A stretch of 64,000 nucleotides of DNA from Stutzerimonas decontaminans (lineage in GTDB: Bacteria > Pseudomonadota > Gammaproteobacteria > Pseudomonadales > Pseudomonadaceae). Location: the NCBI RefSeq assembly GCF_000661915.1, contig NZ_CP007509.1, positions 1,426,001-1,490,000 of the forward strand. Reading direction: 5' to 3'. Each line of letters opens with the position of its first letter. The stretch's first letter is position 1. The notes under the pieces were generated by a model, which searched no databases, was not told the origin of the DNA, and saw nothing but the letters and a program-made list of their open reading frames with translations. Shown in pieces: positions 40,715-50,871 of this stretch. The position numbers were made by a program, and so were the translations under genes.

Positions 40715-41715
40715 TGCAGCAGCGTGACTCGTCGCCTTCGCAGAGCTACTTCTGGCCGACCGTGCTGGCGGTCGGCCTGCACGCCATCATCTTCGGCATG
40801 TTGTTCGTCAGCTTCTCGATGACGCCCGAGCTGCCGCCTTCCAAGCCGATCGTCCAGGCTACCCTGTACCAGTTGAAGTCCCAGAGTCAGGCAACGACGC
40901 AGACCAACCAGAAGATCGCGGGCGAAGCGAAGAAGACCGCTGCCAAGCAGTTCGAGAGTGAGCAGATGGAGCAGCGTAAGGTCGAGCAGGAGAAGCAGGC
41001 CGCTGCCGCTCGCGCTGCGGAACAAAAGAAGGCTGAAGAGGCTCGAAAGGCCGATGCGGCGAAAGCGGCAGCCGATAAAGCTGCTGCGGCGAAGAAGGCC
41101 GAAGAGGCAAAAAAGGTCGAGCAGCAGAAGCAGGCCGATATCGCCAAGAAGAAAGCGGCCGAAGAGCTGGCCAAGCAAAAGGCGGCAGAGGAGGCGAAGA
41201 AGAAGGCCGCTGAAGAAGCCAAGCGTAAAGCGGCGGAAGACGCCAAGAAGAAAGCTGCAGCCGAAGCGGCCAAGAAAAAGGCAGCCGAAGACGCTAAGAA
41301 GAAGGCGGCAGCCGATGCAGCGCGCAAGGCGGCAGAGGACAAGAAGGCTCAAGCATTGGCCGAGCTGCTCTCGGACACAACCGAGCGTCAGCAGGCGCTG
41401 GCTGATACCCACGGTGATCAGGTTGCGGGCAACTTCGATGATCTGATCAGGCTGCGCGCGGCAGAAGGTTGGACGCGTCCGCCTTCGGCGCGTAACAACA
41501 TGACCGTGCAACTGCAGGTAAACATGCTTCCAGATGGCACCATTACCAATGTCAGCGTGTCGCGCTCCAGCGGTGACGTGCCATTCGACAACTCTGCGGT
41601 TGCCGCAGTTAAGAACATCGGTCGGCTGACAGAAATGCAGGGGCTGAGCCCGCAGGACTTTCAGCCTTACCGGTCCTTCAAAATGACATTCACGCCTGAG
41701 GATCTTGCGTTGTGA
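40714..41715 (+). CDS. tolA: Tol-Pal energy transducer TolA
   Basis: 333 residues from ATG at 40714 (TGATG with tolR; a TTG at 40711 would add one residue). N-terminal membrane anchor ([19 protein letters not shown] core), a long Ala/Lys/Glu-rich helical rod (about residues 70-215), and a C-terminal globular domain that reaches Pal and TolB. A 4-bp GTGA overlap couples it to tolB. Confidence 0.95.
   Translation: MQQRDSSPSQSYFWPTVLAVGLHAIIFGMLFVSFSMTPELPPSKPIVQATLYQLKSQSQATTQTNQKIAGEAKKTAAKQFESEQMEQRKVEQEKQAAAARAAEQKKAEEARKADAAKAAADKAAAAKKAEEAKKVEQQKQADIAKKKAAEELAKQKAAEEAKKKAAEEAKRKAAEDAKKKAAAEAAKKKAAEDAKKKAAADAARKAAEDKKAQALAELLSDTTERQQALADTHGDQVAGNFDDLIRLRAAEGWTRPPSARNNMTVQLQVNMLPDGTITNVSVSRSSGDVPFDNSAVAAVKNIGRLTEMQGLSPQDFQPYRSFKMTFTPEDLAL
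40921..41355 (+). repeat. Low-complexity Ala/Lys/Glu repeat region inside tolA
   Basis: Run of degenerate units such as [15 protein letters not shown] encoding the periplasm-spanning helix. The DNA is purine-rich on the plus strand and produces long open frames on other strands that are not genes. Length of this region varies between related bacteria. Confidence 0.85.
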
Positions 41716-43013
41716 TCAACTCCCTTCGAGGTCTACTTGTCCTGCTCTGCTGCCTGGCAGGAATGGCGGTGGCGCAGGAAAAAAATATTGTCGTAACCAG
41801 TGGCGCCGACCGCGCGATTCCGATCGCGGTGGTGCCGTTCGGCTGGCAGGGCGGCACCGTACTGCCAGAAGATATGGCGGAGATCGTCGGCAACGATTTG
41901 CGCAACTCCGGCATTTTTCAGCCGATTCCGCGGCAGAACATGATCAGCATGCCGACCCGCGGCAGCGAGATCATCTATCGCGACTGGAAGGCCCTAGGCG
42001 CCCAGTACGTCATGGTCGGCAATATCGAGCCGGCGGGTGGCCGACTGCAGGTCCGCTACGAGGTGTTCAACGTGACCACCGAGCAGCAGGTCATGACCGG
42101 GACGGTCGGCGGCTCTCCGGATCAGCTGCGCGACATGGCTCACCACGCAGCAGATCAGTCGTTCGAGAAACTCACCGGCATCAAGGGCGCGTTTTCGACT
42201 CGTCTGCTTTATGTCACCGTCGAGCGGCTGGGTGGTGCGAACACTCGTTACACGCTGCAGCGCTCCGACTATGACGGCGCGCGCGCCGTAACCTTGCTGC
42301 AATCACGTGAGCCGATTCTCTCCCCGCGTTACTCGCCGGATGGTCGCCGTATTGCCTACGTTTCGTTCGAGCAAAAGCGTCCGCGCATCTTCATCCAGCA
42401 CATCGACACCGGCCGGCGCGAGCAGATCACTAACTTCGAAGGCCTGAACGGCGCGCCTGCATTCTCTCCTGATGGCAATCGTCTGGCCTTCGTGCTGTCG
42501 AAGGACGGCAATCCCGAGGTCTACGTCATGGATCTCGGCTCGCGCCAAATACAGCGCCTGACCAATCACTATGCGATCGATACCGAACCCTTCTGGGGGG
42601 CGGACGGTCAGACGATTTACTTCACCTCCGACCGCGCTGGGAAGCCGCAGGTCTACAAACAGCGGTTGGGCAGCAATTCGGCCGAGCGTGTGACATTCGT
42701 TGGCAACTACAATGCCAACCCGAAGTTGTCGGCTGATGAAAAGACACTGGTCATGATTCATCGGCAGGACGGCTACACAAACTTTAAGGTTGCTGCTCAA
42801 GATTTGCAGCGCGGCAACCTGCGGATACTTTCGGATACCAGTCTGGATGAGTCGCCCACTGTTGCGCCTAATGGCACCATGCTAATCTACGCCACCCGCC
42901 AGCAGGGCCGGGGAGTCTTGATGCTCGTGTCCATCAATGGACGCGTTAGGCTCCCGCTTCCTACAGCTCAAGGCGAAGTCCGAGAGCCGTCCTGGTCCCC
43001 TTACCTGAACTGA
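41712..43013 (+). CDS. tolB: Tol-Pal periplasmic beta-propeller TolB
   Basis: 433 residues, GTG start overlapping the tolA stop. Signal peptide ends VAQ (about residue 21). The N-terminal D1 domain is followed by a six-bladed propeller with recurrent [35 protein letters not shown] motifs. Binds Pal and the TolA C-domain. Confidence 0.96.
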   Translation: MINSLRGLLVLLCCLAGMAVAQEKNIVVTSGADRAIPIAVVPFGWQGGTVLPEDMAEIVGNDLRNSGIFQPIPRQNMISMPTRGSEIIYRDWKALGAQYVMVGNIEPAGGRLQVRYEVFNVTTEQQVMTGTVGGSPDQLRDMAHHAADQSFEKLTGIKGAFSTRLLYVTVERLGGANTRYTLQRSDYDGARAVTLLQSREPILSPRYSPDGRRIAYVSFEQKRPRIFIQHIDTGRREQITNFEGLNGAPAFSPDGNRLAFVLSKDGNPEVYVMDLGSRQIQRLTNHYAIDTEPFWGADGQTIYFTSDRAGKPQVYKQRLGSNSAERVTFVGNYNANPKLSADEKTLVMIHRQDGYTNFKVAAQDLQRGNLRILSDTSLDESPTVAPNGTMLIYATRQQGRGVLMLVSINGRVRLPLPTAQGEVREPSWSPYLN

Positions 43014-43060
43014 TGCGGTATCAACGCTTTTAACCAAAAACACACCTGGGGTTGTTACAA

Positions 43061-43564
43061 ATGGAAATGCTGAAATTCGGTAAGTTCACCGCTCTGGCAC
43101 TGGCCATGGCTGTTGCTGTCGGTTGTTCCTCCAAGGGCGGCGACGATTCGGGCGAAGGCTCGGGCGCGATCGATCCGAACGCTGGTTACGGTGCCGATTC
43201 CGGTTCCGTTGATAGCAGCATGAGCGAAGAAGCTGCTCTGCGCGCCATCACCACCTTCTACTTTGAGTACGACAGCTCCGACCTGAAGCCGGAAGCCATG
43301 CGCGCTCTGGACGTTCACGCCAAGGATCTGAAAGGCAACGGCGCTCGCGTCGTTCTGGAAGGCCACACCGACGAGCGCGGTACCCGTGAATACAACATGG
43401 CTCTGGGCGAGCGTCGTTCCAAGGCAGTACAGCGTTACCTGGTACTGCAGGGCGTTTCCCCGGCTCAGCTGGAGCTGGTGTCCTACGGCGAAGAGCGTCC
43501 GGTTGCCATGGGTAACGACGAGCAGTCCTGGGCTCAGAACCGTCGCGTCGAACTGCGTAAGTAA
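43061..43564 (+). CDS. pal: Peptidoglycan-associated lipoprotein Pal (OprL)
   Basis: 167 residues from ATG at 43061 (MEMLKFGKF, as in other pseudomonads; a TTG at 43052 is less likely). Lipidation site Cys22 in [11 protein letters not shown]. The OmpA-like domain binds peptidoglycan through [19 protein letters not shown] core. Outer-membrane end of the Tol-Pal system. Confidence 0.97.
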   Translation: MEMLKFGKFTALALAMAVAVGCSSKGGDDSGEGSGAIDPNAGYGADSGSVDSSMSEEAALRAITTFYFEYDSSDLKPEAMRALDVHAKDLKGNGARVVLEGHTDERGTREYNMALGERRSKAVQRYLVLQGVSPAQLELVSYGEERPVAMGNDEQSWAQNRRVELRK

Positions 43565-43570
43565 TTCGTC

Positions 43571-44386
43571 ATGCGCAAATACCGCCACGCTCTGACTTTT
43601 ACAGTGCTCGGTCTGCCGCTCATGGCGGCAGCTCAAGTGCCGGTTGTGGATTATGAACGGGGTGCCGCTAGCGGCAACTCTGGCTATTCCACGGCTGTGC
43701 CGAGCGGTGACGGTGCCTATGCCGGAGGTGGAGCCGCTGCTCCATCTTCGGCACAGGGCATGCTCTTCATGCAGCTGCAGCAGATGCAGGAAGAGATCGC
43801 GCAGCTGCGCGGCATGCTCGAGGAACAACAGAATCAGCTTCAGCGCCTGCAACAAGAGGGGCTGGAACGTTATCAGGATCTGGATCGGCGTATGTCGAGC
43901 GGATCCGTCTCGGCGGGCAATCAAACGGCGCCCGCGCGCGACATGCCTTCCACCGCCGGCAATGCGAGCGCACCCGCAGCCACGCAAGGCCAGGCCCAGG
44001 GCGGGTCGAGCGATCCTGCTCAGGAAAAGCTCTATTACGACGCCGCGTTTGACCTGATCAAGGCGAAGGACTTCGACAAGGCCAGTCAGGCATTCGCTGC
44101 ATTTTTGCGCAAGTATCCGGATAGCCAATACGCTGGCAATGCGCAGTATTGGCTCGGGGAAGTGAATCTGGCCAAGGGCGACCTTCAGGGGGCCGGCCAG
44201 GCGTTTGCCCGGGTTAGCCAGGCTTATCCCCAGCACAACAAGGTGCCGGACTCGCTGTACAAGCTGGCTGACGTAGAAATTCGTATGGGTAATCGAGACA
44301 AGGCTCAAGGCATTTTGCGCCAGGTTATCGCCCAGTATCCGAATACATCGGCTGCGCAGTTGGCACAGCGTCAGCTCAATCGCTAA
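43571..44386 (+). CDS. cpoB: Cell division coordinator CpoB (YbgF)
   Basis: 271 residues: signal peptide (ends MAAAQ), an N-terminal coiled coil (LQQMQEEIAQLRGMLEEQQ) that trimerises, a Ser/Ala/Gln-rich linker, and three TPR-type repeats (SQAFAAFLRKYPDSQYAGNA, short core FLRKYPDS). It links Tol-Pal to PBP1B activity during division. Last gene of the operon. Confidence 0.94.
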   Translation: MRKYRHALTFTVLGLPLMAAAQVPVVDYERGAASGNSGYSTAVPSGDGAYAGGGAAAPSSAQGMLFMQLQQMQEEIAQLRGMLEEQQNQLQRLQQEGLERYQDLDRRMSSGSVSAGNQTAPARDMPSTAGNASAPAATQGQAQGGSSDPAQEKLYYDAAFDLIKAKDFDKASQAFAAFLRKYPDSQYAGNAQYWLGEVNLAKGDLQGAGQAFARVSQAYPQHNKVPDSLYKLADVEIRMGNRDKAQGILRQVIAQYPNTSAAQLAQRQLNR

Positions 44387-44408
44387 ATCACATTGGCGAC
44401 AGCGAACG

Positions 44409-44435
44409 AAACCCGCCCATCGTGCGGGTTTTTTC
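44409..44435 (+). terminator. Terminator of the Tol-Pal operon
   Basis: 8-bp stem AAACCCGC with GCGGGTTT, 7-nt loop, then a T run, 22 bp after the cpoB stop. Confidence 0.85.
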
Positions 44436-44473
44436 GTTAGAATCGCCGCCCCTATTTCCCGCAACGGAGGCGG

Positions 44474-45148
44474 ATGGCCTGTTTAGCCGTCACGCCCGTG
44501 GCTGATATGACTCTGCGAATTACCGAGATTTTCTACTCGCTGCAGGGGGAAACACGTACCAGTGGCTTGCCTACTGTGTTCGTTCGCCTGACCGGCTGTC
44601 CCCTGCGCTGTCAATATTGCGATACCGCCTACGCGTTCAGTGGCGGAGAGCTGATGAGCGTCGACGCAATCGTCGAGCGTGTTGCCTCCTACAACCCTCG
44701 TTACGTCTGTGTGACCGGCGGCGAGCCGCTGGCGCAGCCTAACTCTTTGCCTTTGCTGCAGCGCTTGTGTGATGCCGGATACGAGGTTTCGCTTGAAACC
44801 AGTGGCGCGCTCGATATCTCGATGGTGGACGAGCGGGTAAGTCGCGTGGTCGATTTGAAGACGCCAGGTTCCGCAGAGGTTTTACGCAATCGCTACGAGA
44901 ATATTGCCTGCCTCACTCGTAACGATCAGGTGAAATTCGTCATTTGTTCTCGCGAAGACTATGACTGGGCTGTCAGCAAGCTGATCGAATATGGGCTGGA
45001 TCGGCGTGCCGGTGAAGTGCTGTTTTCGCCTAGCCACGGTCAGGTCGATGTGCGTGCGTTGGCCGACTGGATCGTCGCCGACAATTTGCCTGTACGCTTG
45101 CAGCTGCAGCTGCACAAGATCATCTGGCACGACGCGCCTGGCCATTAA
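44474..45148 (+). CDS. queE: 7-carboxy-7-deazaguanine synthase
   Basis: Radical SAM enzyme of queuosine synthesis that contracts carboxy-tetrahydropterin to 7-carboxy-7-deazaguanine. 224 residues from the ATG at 44474, which has GGAGG close upstream; an ATG at 44507 (MTLRITEIFYSLQGE) also fits the conserved start. The cluster motif is CPLRCQYC (CX3CX2C). GGEPLAQ for SAM binding is present. Followed by queC of the same pathway. Confidence 0.94.
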   Translation: MACLAVTPVADMTLRITEIFYSLQGETRTSGLPTVFVRLTGCPLRCQYCDTAYAFSGGELMSVDAIVERVASYNPRYVCVTGGEPLAQPNSLPLLQRLCDAGYEVSLETSGALDISMVDERVSRVVDLKTPGSAEVLRNRYENIACLTRNDQVKFVICSREDYDWAVSKLIEYGLDRRAGEVLFSPSHGQVDVRALADWIVADNLPVRLQLQLHKIIWHDAPGH

Positions 45149-45203
45149 GGTTTGGCGTCAGCGCAGATTCGGGCCCGCCTATCCGTTTTGAAGGTAATGC
45201 GAA

Positions 45204-45878
45204 ATGAATGAGAAGAAAGCCGTCATCCTGCTCTCGGGTGGGCTTGATTCGGCCACCGTCGTGGCTATGGCTCGAGATCAGGGTTACGCCTGCTACACCA
45301 TGAGCTTCGACTACGGGCAACGTCATCGTGCCGAACTTCAGGCGGCCGAGCGAGTCGCCGCGCAGCTGGGTGTGGTCGAACACAAGGTTATTGGGCTTAA
45401 TCTCAATGGCATCGGCGGCTCGGCGCTGACTGATGAAAGCATCGATGTGCCTGAGGTTCCAGGTGAGGGGATACCTGTCACCTACGTCCCGGCACGTAAC
45501 ACTGTATTTCTTGCCCTCGCGCTGGGTTGGGCGGAAGTGTTGGGGGCTCGCGATATCTTCATCGGCGTCAATGCGGTGGACTATTCCGGCTACCCGGACT
45601 GCCGGCCGGAATTTGTAGCAGCCTTCGAGCACATGGCGAATCTGGCGACCAAGGCCGGCGTCGAAGGAAAAGGCTTCCGCATTCAGGCTCCGTTGCAACA
45701 ACTGAGCAAGGCGCAAATCGTTCAGCAAGGCGCGCGTCTGGGTGTGGATTACGCAATGACGGTTTCGTGCTATCAGGCTGATGCCGACGGGCGTGCCTGC
45801 GGGAAGTGCGACAGCTGTCGGCTGCGTGCGGCCGGTTTTGCTGAGGCCGGACTGGCTGATCCCACGCGCTATTTCTAA
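45204..45878 (+). CDS. queC: 7-cyano-7-deazaguanine synthase
   Basis: 224-residue ATP-dependent enzyme that converts the QueE product to preQ0. PP-loop [10 protein letters not shown] near the N-terminus and the zinc cysteines [10 protein letters not shown] plus an upstream Cys near the C-terminus are intact. The product goes to tRNA queuosine modification; no archaeosine-like DNA modification genes are near. Confidence 0.95.
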   Translation: MNEKKAVILLSGGLDSATVVAMARDQGYACYTMSFDYGQRHRAELQAAERVAAQLGVVEHKVIGLNLNGIGGSALTDESIDVPEVPGEGIPVTYVPARNTVFLALALGWAEVLGARDIFIGVNAVDYSGYPDCRPEFVAAFEHMANLATKAGVEGKGFRIQAPLQQLSKAQIVQQGARLGVDYAMTVSCYQADADGRACGKCDSCRLRAAGFAEAGLADPTRYF

Positions 45879-45933
45879 CGCGACAGACTGATGGGTGCGC
45901 GCAGGATCGGGTGAAACTTTTTTAAAAAAAAGT

Positions 45934-45961
45934 TTGTTTTCATCAATCAAATCAGTATCAT
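45934..45961 (+). promoter_or_regulatory. Promoter of tRNA-Lys
   Basis: TTGTTT (45934-45939), 16-bp spacer and TATCAT (45956-45961), placing the start of transcription a few bases before the tRNA. Preceded by a 22-bp A/T palindrome (45914-45935) that could end queC transcription or act as an UP-like element. Confidence 0.55.
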
Positions 45962-45973
45962 GCGCCCCGCATT

Positions 45974-46049
45974 GGGTCGTTAGCTCAGTTGGTAGAGCAG
46001 TTGGCTTTTAACCAATTGGTCGTAGGTTCGAATCCTACACGACCCACCA
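45974..46049 (+). tRNA. tRNA-Lys(TTT)
   Basis: 76-nt cloverleaf including an encoded CCA. Acceptor stem GGGTCGT pairs with ACGACCC; the anticodon loop CTTTTAA gives TTT; the T arm has GGTTCGAATCC. Own promoter and terminator. Confidence 0.98.
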
Positions 46050-46073
46050 TATTGCTCCCTTGGGGAGTTCAAG

Positions 46074-46108
46074 AAGCCGGAGACCTGCCAGGGTTGTCCG
46101 GCTTTTTT
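46074..46108 (+). terminator. Terminator after tRNA-Lys
   Basis: 8-bp stem AAGCCGGA with TCCGGCTT and a 15-nt loop, followed by six T; 25 bp downstream of the tRNA. Confidence 0.8.
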
Positions 46109-46250
46109 AATGGCCGCAGTTTCGCGTTGTCGCTGGCTGCTACGTTCGGTCAAAAGAAGCGTTTTTTTCTACGACCTTAGTAGGTGGCTTAAGCGTTTTT
46201 AAACGTAATAGACTGCGGCCCTCCTGATTTTCCGTTGGTTCGAGGCTCAA

Positions 46251-47747
46251 ATGTATTCTGATCGCATCCGCTTGTCCTCTCTGCAGAACAAGGTCATGAG
46301 CGCCCACGAGGCCGCTTCCCTTATTCGTGATGGCATGACCGTTGGCATGAGCGGCTTCACCCGCGCTGGCGAAGCCAAAGCCGTGCCTCTTGCGCTGATC
46401 GATCGCGCCAAGGACGAGAAGCTGCAGATCAGCCTGGTGACGGGGGCCAGCCTGGGCAACGATCTCGACGGCAAAATGGCTTCGGCCGGTTTGCTGGCGC
46501 GCCGCATGCCGTTCCAGGCAGATCCGGTACTGCGCAAGGCGATCAACGCGGGTGAGGTCATGTTCATCGACCAGCACCTGTCGCATACCGTCGAGCAGAT
46601 GCGCAACCATCAGATCAAGCGTCCGGATGTCACCATCATCGAGGCGCTGTGCATTACCGAGCAGGGCCACATCGTGCCGACCACTTCTGTGGGCAACTCG
46701 GCCAACCTGGCCATGTTTGCCGACCAGGTGATCATCGAGTTGAACCTGGCTCACAACCTGAATCTGGAAGGTCTGCACGACATCTACTTCCCGGGCGAGC
46801 GTCCGAACCGTGGTCCGATCCCGCTGACCCAGGTCGATGACCGTATCGGTTCTGCGGCGATTCCGGTCGACCCGGCCAAGATCGCTGCGATCGTCATCAC
46901 CAACCAGCCGGATTCCTATTCCACCGTTACTCCGCCGGACGAAGAAACCCAGGCCATCGCCAACCATCTGGTTGAGTTCTTCAAGAGTGAAGTGGCTGCC
47001 GGGCGTATGGCGAAGAACCTCGGCCCGATGCAGGTCGGCATCGGCAACATCGCCAATGCTGTTATGTGTGGTCTGATCGACTCGCCGTTCGAAGACCTGG
47101 TGATGTATTCCGAAGTACTGCAGGACTGCACCTTCGAGCTGATCGACGCCGGCAAGATGACCTTCGCTTCCGGTTGCTCCATCACGCTTTCCGAGCGTTG
47201 CAACGATCGTGTGTTCGGCAACCTGGAGAAATACAAGGACAAGCTGGTACTGCGTCCGCAGGAAATCTCCAACCATCCCGAGCTGGTGCGCCGTCTCGGC
47301 ATTATCGGCATCAACACCGCGCTGGAGTTCGACATCTACGGTAACGTGAACTCCACCCACGTGGGCGGCACCAAGATGATGAATGGTATCGGTGGTTCGG
47401 GCGACTTCGCGCGTAACGCTCACCTGGCCATCTTCGTGACCAAGTCGATTGCCAAGGGCGGCAATATCTCCAGCGTCGTACCGATGGTCGCTCACGTCGA
47501 CCACACCGAGCATGACGTCGAAATCCTGGTAACCGAGCAGGGTCTGGCCGATCTGCGTGGTCTGGCTCCGCGCGAACGTGCTCGCGCCATCATCGACAAC
47601 TGCGTGCATCCGTCCTACCGCGACGTACTGAACAAGTACTTCGAGGACGCCTGCAAGAAGGGTGGTCAGACACCGCACCTGCTGGGTCAAGCCATGCAGT
47701 GGCACATCAACCTGGAAGAACGTGGACACATGCTCAAGGGCGAGTGA
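46251..47747 (+). CDS. Acetyl-CoA hydrolase / succinyl-CoA:acetate CoA-transferase family
   Basis: 498 residues with the two-domain CoA-transferase fold of the Ach1/ScpC/SucC-like class. Conserved features are GMTVGMSGFTRAGEAKAV near the N-terminus, VQVGIGNIANAV-type core GIGNIANAV, and GGSGDFARNA. Members either hydrolyse acetyl-CoA or, more often, move CoA between succinate, acetate and propionate. Strong codon bias suggests high expression. Single gene with its own terminator. Confidence 0.9.
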   Translation: MYSDRIRLSSLQNKVMSAHEAASLIRDGMTVGMSGFTRAGEAKAVPLALIDRAKDEKLQISLVTGASLGNDLDGKMASAGLLARRMPFQADPVLRKAINAGEVMFIDQHLSHTVEQMRNHQIKRPDVTIIEALCITEQGHIVPTTSVGNSANLAMFADQVIIELNLAHNLNLEGLHDIYFPGERPNRGPIPLTQVDDRIGSAAIPVDPAKIAAIVITNQPDSYSTVTPPDEETQAIANHLVEFFKSEVAAGRMAKNLGPMQVGIGNIANAVMCGLIDSPFEDLVMYSEVLQDCTFELIDAGKMTFASGCSITLSERCNDRVFGNLEKYKDKLVLRPQEISNHPELVRRLGIIGINTALEFDIYGNVNSTHVGGTKMMNGIGGSGDFARNAHLAIFVTKSIAKGGNISSVVPMVAHVDHTEHDVEILVTEQGLADLRGLAPRERARAIIDNCVHPSYRDVLNKYFEDACKKGGQTPHLLGQAMQWHINLEERGHMLKGE

Positions 47748-47754
47748 TCCACAG

Positions 47755-47786
47755 AAACCGCCGGCCTCGAGCCGGCGGTTTTTTTT
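47755..47786 (+). terminator. Intrinsic terminator of the CoA-transferase gene
   Basis: Perfect 11-bp stem AAACCGCCGGC with its complement, CTCGA loop, then eight T, starting 7 bp after the stop. Confidence 0.92.
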
Positions 47787-47991
47787 GCAGGGTGCAACGC
47801 CTTGCTTGGCTCGCAATCGCGGCCACGCTTTCCCTTTTGCAGAGGCTTCGGCTAGTATTCCTGCCCCGTTGAACGGCAGGAGGCGTGTCTGAATCCTGCT
47901 CCTCCCGTCCTTGACGACTAGCCCGAACAGGCAGGCCCATGCCGCTATGCTCGGCGTGTCGTGCAATTCCGTGCTGGCAGGACCCGCGACC

Positions 47992-49050
47992 ATGACGCAG
48001 ATACCCGAACGCATCCTCGTGCAGGCTCACCTTGCGGCCAAGCAGCCCAAGCCCCTCACGCCAGAGCAGGAAGCGCAGTTGCGCAGTGAAATCGCTGCGG
48101 AGTTGAAGCGCCAGAATGCCGTTCTGGTCGCTCATTACTACACCGACCCAGTGATCCAGGCGCTGGCCGAGGAAACCGGCGGCTGCGTCTCCGACTCCCT
48201 GGAAATGGCGCGCTTCGGCAATGAGCATCCGGCGCAGACAGTGCTGGTCGCCGGTGTGAAGTTCATGGGGGAGACGGCGAAAATCCTCAACCCTGAGAAG
48301 CGCGTGCTAATGCCGACGCTCGAAGCCACCTGTTCGCTCGATCTGGGCTGCCCGGTCGATGAGTTCTCGGCCTTCTGCGATCAGCATCCTGAGCGCACAG
48401 TGGTGGTCTACGCCAACACCTCGGCGGCTGTGAAGGCGCGTGCTGATTGGGTGGTGACATCCAGTTGCGCGCTGGAGATCGTCGAAAGCCTGATGGATAA
48501 CGGCGAGAAGATCATCTGGGCCCCGGACAAGCATCTGGGCAGCTATGTGCAGCGCGAAACCGGCGCTGACATCCTGCTCTGGGATGGCGCCTGCATCGTC
48601 CATGAGGAATTCAAGGCCAAGCAGCTCGCGGACATGAAGGCGTTATATCCCGATGCGGCGATACTCGTGCATCCCGAGTCACCGCAAGCTGTAGTTGAGC
48701 TTGCCGATGCAGTGGGCTCGACAAGTCAGCTCATCAAAGCGGCGCAAACATTGCCGCAGCAAACGCTCATCGTCGCGACGGACCGCGGCATCTTCTACAA
48801 GATGCAGCAGCTATGCCCGGAGAAGACCTTCATCGAGGCGCCGACCGCCGGGCAGGGTGCGAGCTGCCGAAGCTGCGCGCATTGTCCGTGGATGGCGATG
48901 AATACGCTCGAGCGAACGCTGGAGTGCCTGCGCGCCGGGAGTAATGAAATCTTCGTCGATCCGGCGCTCATTCCGCGTGCCGTCAAGCCGCTCAAGCGGA
49001 TGCTTGATTTCACTCAGGCTGCTCGACTCAAGCAGGCTGGCAACGCCTGA
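47992..49050 (+). CDS. nadA: Quinolinate synthase A
   Basis: Fe-S enzyme of de novo NAD synthesis, condensing iminoaspartate with dihydroxyacetone phosphate. 352 residues from ATG at 47992 ([14 protein letters not shown], the usual pseudomonad start); the frame from 47911 is not conserved. Cluster cysteines lie in [19 protein letters not shown] and [10 protein letters not shown]. No nadB or nadC adjacent. Confidence 0.95.
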   Translation: MTQIPERILVQAHLAAKQPKPLTPEQEAQLRSEIAAELKRQNAVLVAHYYTDPVIQALAEETGGCVSDSLEMARFGNEHPAQTVLVAGVKFMGETAKILNPEKRVLMPTLEATCSLDLGCPVDEFSAFCDQHPERTVVVYANTSAAVKARADWVVTSSCALEIVESLMDNGEKIIWAPDKHLGSYVQRETGADILLWDGACIVHEEFKAKQLADMKALYPDAAILVHPESPQAVVELADAVGSTSQLIKAAQTLPQQTLIVATDRGIFYKMQQLCPEKTFIEAPTAGQGASCRSCAHCPWMAMNTLERTLECLRAGSNEIFVDPALIPRAVKPLKRMLDFTQAARLKQAGNA

Positions 49051-49057
49051 CGTCGAT

Positions 49058-50488
49058 TCAGCGCAGCATCTCCTCGACCATGCGCTTCTCGTCGATCAGC
49101 TGCTTCTGCCTTGCGTCTATTCGTGCGGAGATCTGGAAATTGCTGGCGCGACGTTTGGCCAGGTTGAGCTGCTCGATGCCCTGATCGTAATCACCGACCA
49201 GCGCGAAGTATTCGGCCCGGGCTTGGTGCAGGCCGACGATATTGCCACTCAGCCCGCGCACCTCTGCAACCTGATACCAGATATCGGGGTCGCGGCGACG
49301 CTGTTCTGCGAGCCTGTCCAACTCGCGTTCCGCCTGCTGCGTTTCGCCTTGCTCCATCAATAGATCAATGTGCATCTGGCGCACCGGGTAGTTGCCTGGA
49401 TATAGCTGCAACAGCCGTAGCAAGCGCGTCTGTGCCTGCTGCAGGCGATTGGAGGTAATGTCCAGCTCGACCTGTGCGAGGTTATAGGTGAGGTCGTCCG
49501 GTGCCTTGGCCAGCAGGGGGGCAAGGCTGCTGCTGGCGTCGGCCAGTTGGCCCGCCTTGAGCTGCGCCAGCGCCAGGCCATAGCGGGCTGCGTCCATCTC
49601 CGGGTTCTCGTTGAGCATTGCGCGAAAGCGTTTCGCTTCAACGCCAGGGGTGGTTTCGAACTTCAGCTGCGTGCGAGCACGCATTAGCTGGTAGCGCAGG
49701 CTGTCCTGAGCGCCGCCCTGCGGATATTGCTCGGCACGGTTGGTGGTGTCGGCAATGCGCGACTCACTGACCGGGTGGGTCAACAGGAACTCCGGCGGCT
49801 TTTGATCGTAGCGATACTGGCGCATCAGCCGGCCGAACATGGATGGCATCGCGCGTGGGTCGTAGCCGGCCCGCTCGAGATTAACGATGCCGATGCGGTC
49901 CGCTTCCTGTTCGTTCTGGCGGGAGAAGCGACGTTGTGCCTGAATCGCCGCGGCCTGGGTGGACACGATGGCGGCTATACCGGCATCGCCTGCGCCTGCT
50001 GCCGCGGCCACGACACCGGCGAGCATTGCAGCCATAAGCGGCAGCTGCATGCGCTGCTGGGCTTCCAGGCCGCGAGCGAAGTGGCGCTGCGAAAGGTGCG
50101 CGAGTTCGTGTGCCATTACCGAAGCGTATTCGGCTTCAGTCTGGGCGTGGATGAACAGGCCGCCGTTGACCCCAATGATTCCTCCCGGTGCGGCAAAGGC
50201 GTTCAGTTGAGGGCTGTCGAGCAGGACGAATTCTAGCCGGCGGTCCTGCAGCTGACTGGTCTCGGCCAGCCGATAAACACTGTTTTCGACGTAGTCCTTG
50301 AGCTGTGGATCGGAAAGCTGCTTGACCTGTCCGCGGAGGAGGCTGAGCCAGGCGCGGCCGAGTAGATGTTCCTGTTCCGGTGAAACGATGCCCGAGCTGG
50401 CGTCGCCGAGCGAGGGCAGATCGTTGGCCAATGCCGGTTGGGCCAGCAGGCAGGTGAGCGTGAGCAGGGCGGGGCGCAGCAGTTTCAT
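49058..50488 (-). CDS. M48-family periplasmic metalloprotease, BepA-like
   Basis: 476 residues with a signal peptide (ends PALA). The zinc site HELAH is at 127-131 and the third ligand Glu195 is in NEQEADRIG. The C-terminal half holds TPR-like repeats (LARYGLALAQLKAGQLADA core, LYPGNYPVRQM, YFALVGDYDQGIEQLNLAK core). BepA in E. coli assists and degrades outer-membrane proteins such as LptD; the same role is likely. Confidence 0.92.
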   Translation of the reverse strand: MKLLRPALLTLTCLLAQPALANDLPSLGDASSGIVSPEQEHLLGRAWLSLLRGQVKQLSDPQLKDYVENSVYRLAETSQLQDRRLEFVLLDSPQLNAFAAPGGIIGVNGGLFIHAQTEAEYASVMAHELAHLSQRHFARGLEAQQRMQLPLMAAMLAGVVAAAAGAGDAGIAAIVSTQAAAIQAQRRFSRQNEQEADRIGIVNLERAGYDPRAMPSMFGRLMRQYRYDQKPPEFLLTHPVSESRIADTTNRAEQYPQGGAQDSLRYQLMRARTQLKFETTPGVEAKRFRAMLNENPEMDAARYGLALAQLKAGQLADASSSLAPLLAKAPDDLTYNLAQVELDITSNRLQQAQTRLLRLLQLYPGNYPVRQMHIDLLMEQGETQQAERELDRLAEQRRRDPDIWYQVAEVRGLSGNIVGLHQARAEYFALVGDYDQGIEQLNLAKRRASNFQISARIDARQKQLIDEKRMVEEMLR

Positions 50489-50598
50489 CCAGACAGGCTC
50501 GTTGAAGTGAGAACGGCTACTGTAGCCTTGACCTTGGCCGGCTGGCCAGAGCCCTGGTGGGCTAGGTATGCTGCGAGGCTTTTCTGTGGAGGCGAACC

Positions 50599-50850
50599 AT
50601 GACTGACGAACAATCGCAGTCGCTCGTATTCGATGCTGAAGTGGATGCGGTCGGCCTCGACTGCCCGATGCCGCTGCTCAAGGCCAAGCTGGAATTGAAC
50701 CGCTTGGCCAGCGGCGCTGTGTTGAAGGTAATTGCCAGCGATCCGGGTTCGCAAAGGGATTTTCGCAGTTTTGCCAAGCTGGCCGGCCATGCGCTGTTGC
50801 ATGAGGAAGTCGAAAACGGCCTGTACCGTTATTGGCTGCGCAAGGCCTGA
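50599..50850 (+). CDS. TusA-like sulfur carrier protein
   Basis: 83 residues of the TusA/YeeD/SirA fold. The sulfur-carrying cysteine is Cys22 in VGLDCPMPLLKAK. In this position, between the M48 protease and a PerM-type gene, it is a conserved pseudomonad arrangement. It may serve tRNA thiolation or a sulfur relay with the CsdA/SufE pair; the partner is unknown. Confidence 0.9.
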   Translation: MTDEQSQSLVFDAEVDAVGLDCPMPLLKAKLELNRLASGAVLKVIASDPGSQRDFRSFAKLAGHALLHEEVENGLYRYWLRKA

Positions 50851-50871
50851 CGATTTGCTTCGAGGGATTAC

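Noticed and set aside
40887..41342. Ser/Phe-rich open frames opposite tolA
   Set aside because: They arise from the Ala/Lys repeat of the TolA rod and have no independent signals.
40921..41355. Repeats considered as a possible CRISPR or satellite array
   Set aside because: Units are degenerate, coding and in frame with TolA; no spacers. No CRISPR array was seen anywhere in the window.
43055..44464. 469-codon open frame on the minus strand
   Set aside because: Antisense to pal and cpoB and spans the operon terminator.
45989..46180. 63-codon frame overlapping tRNA-Lys
   Set aside because: Starts inside the tRNA and runs through its terminator.
46140..48014. 624-codon open frame on the minus strand
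   Set aside because: Antisense to the CoA-transferase gene and the start of nadA, crossing the terminator between them; no ribosome site or domain.
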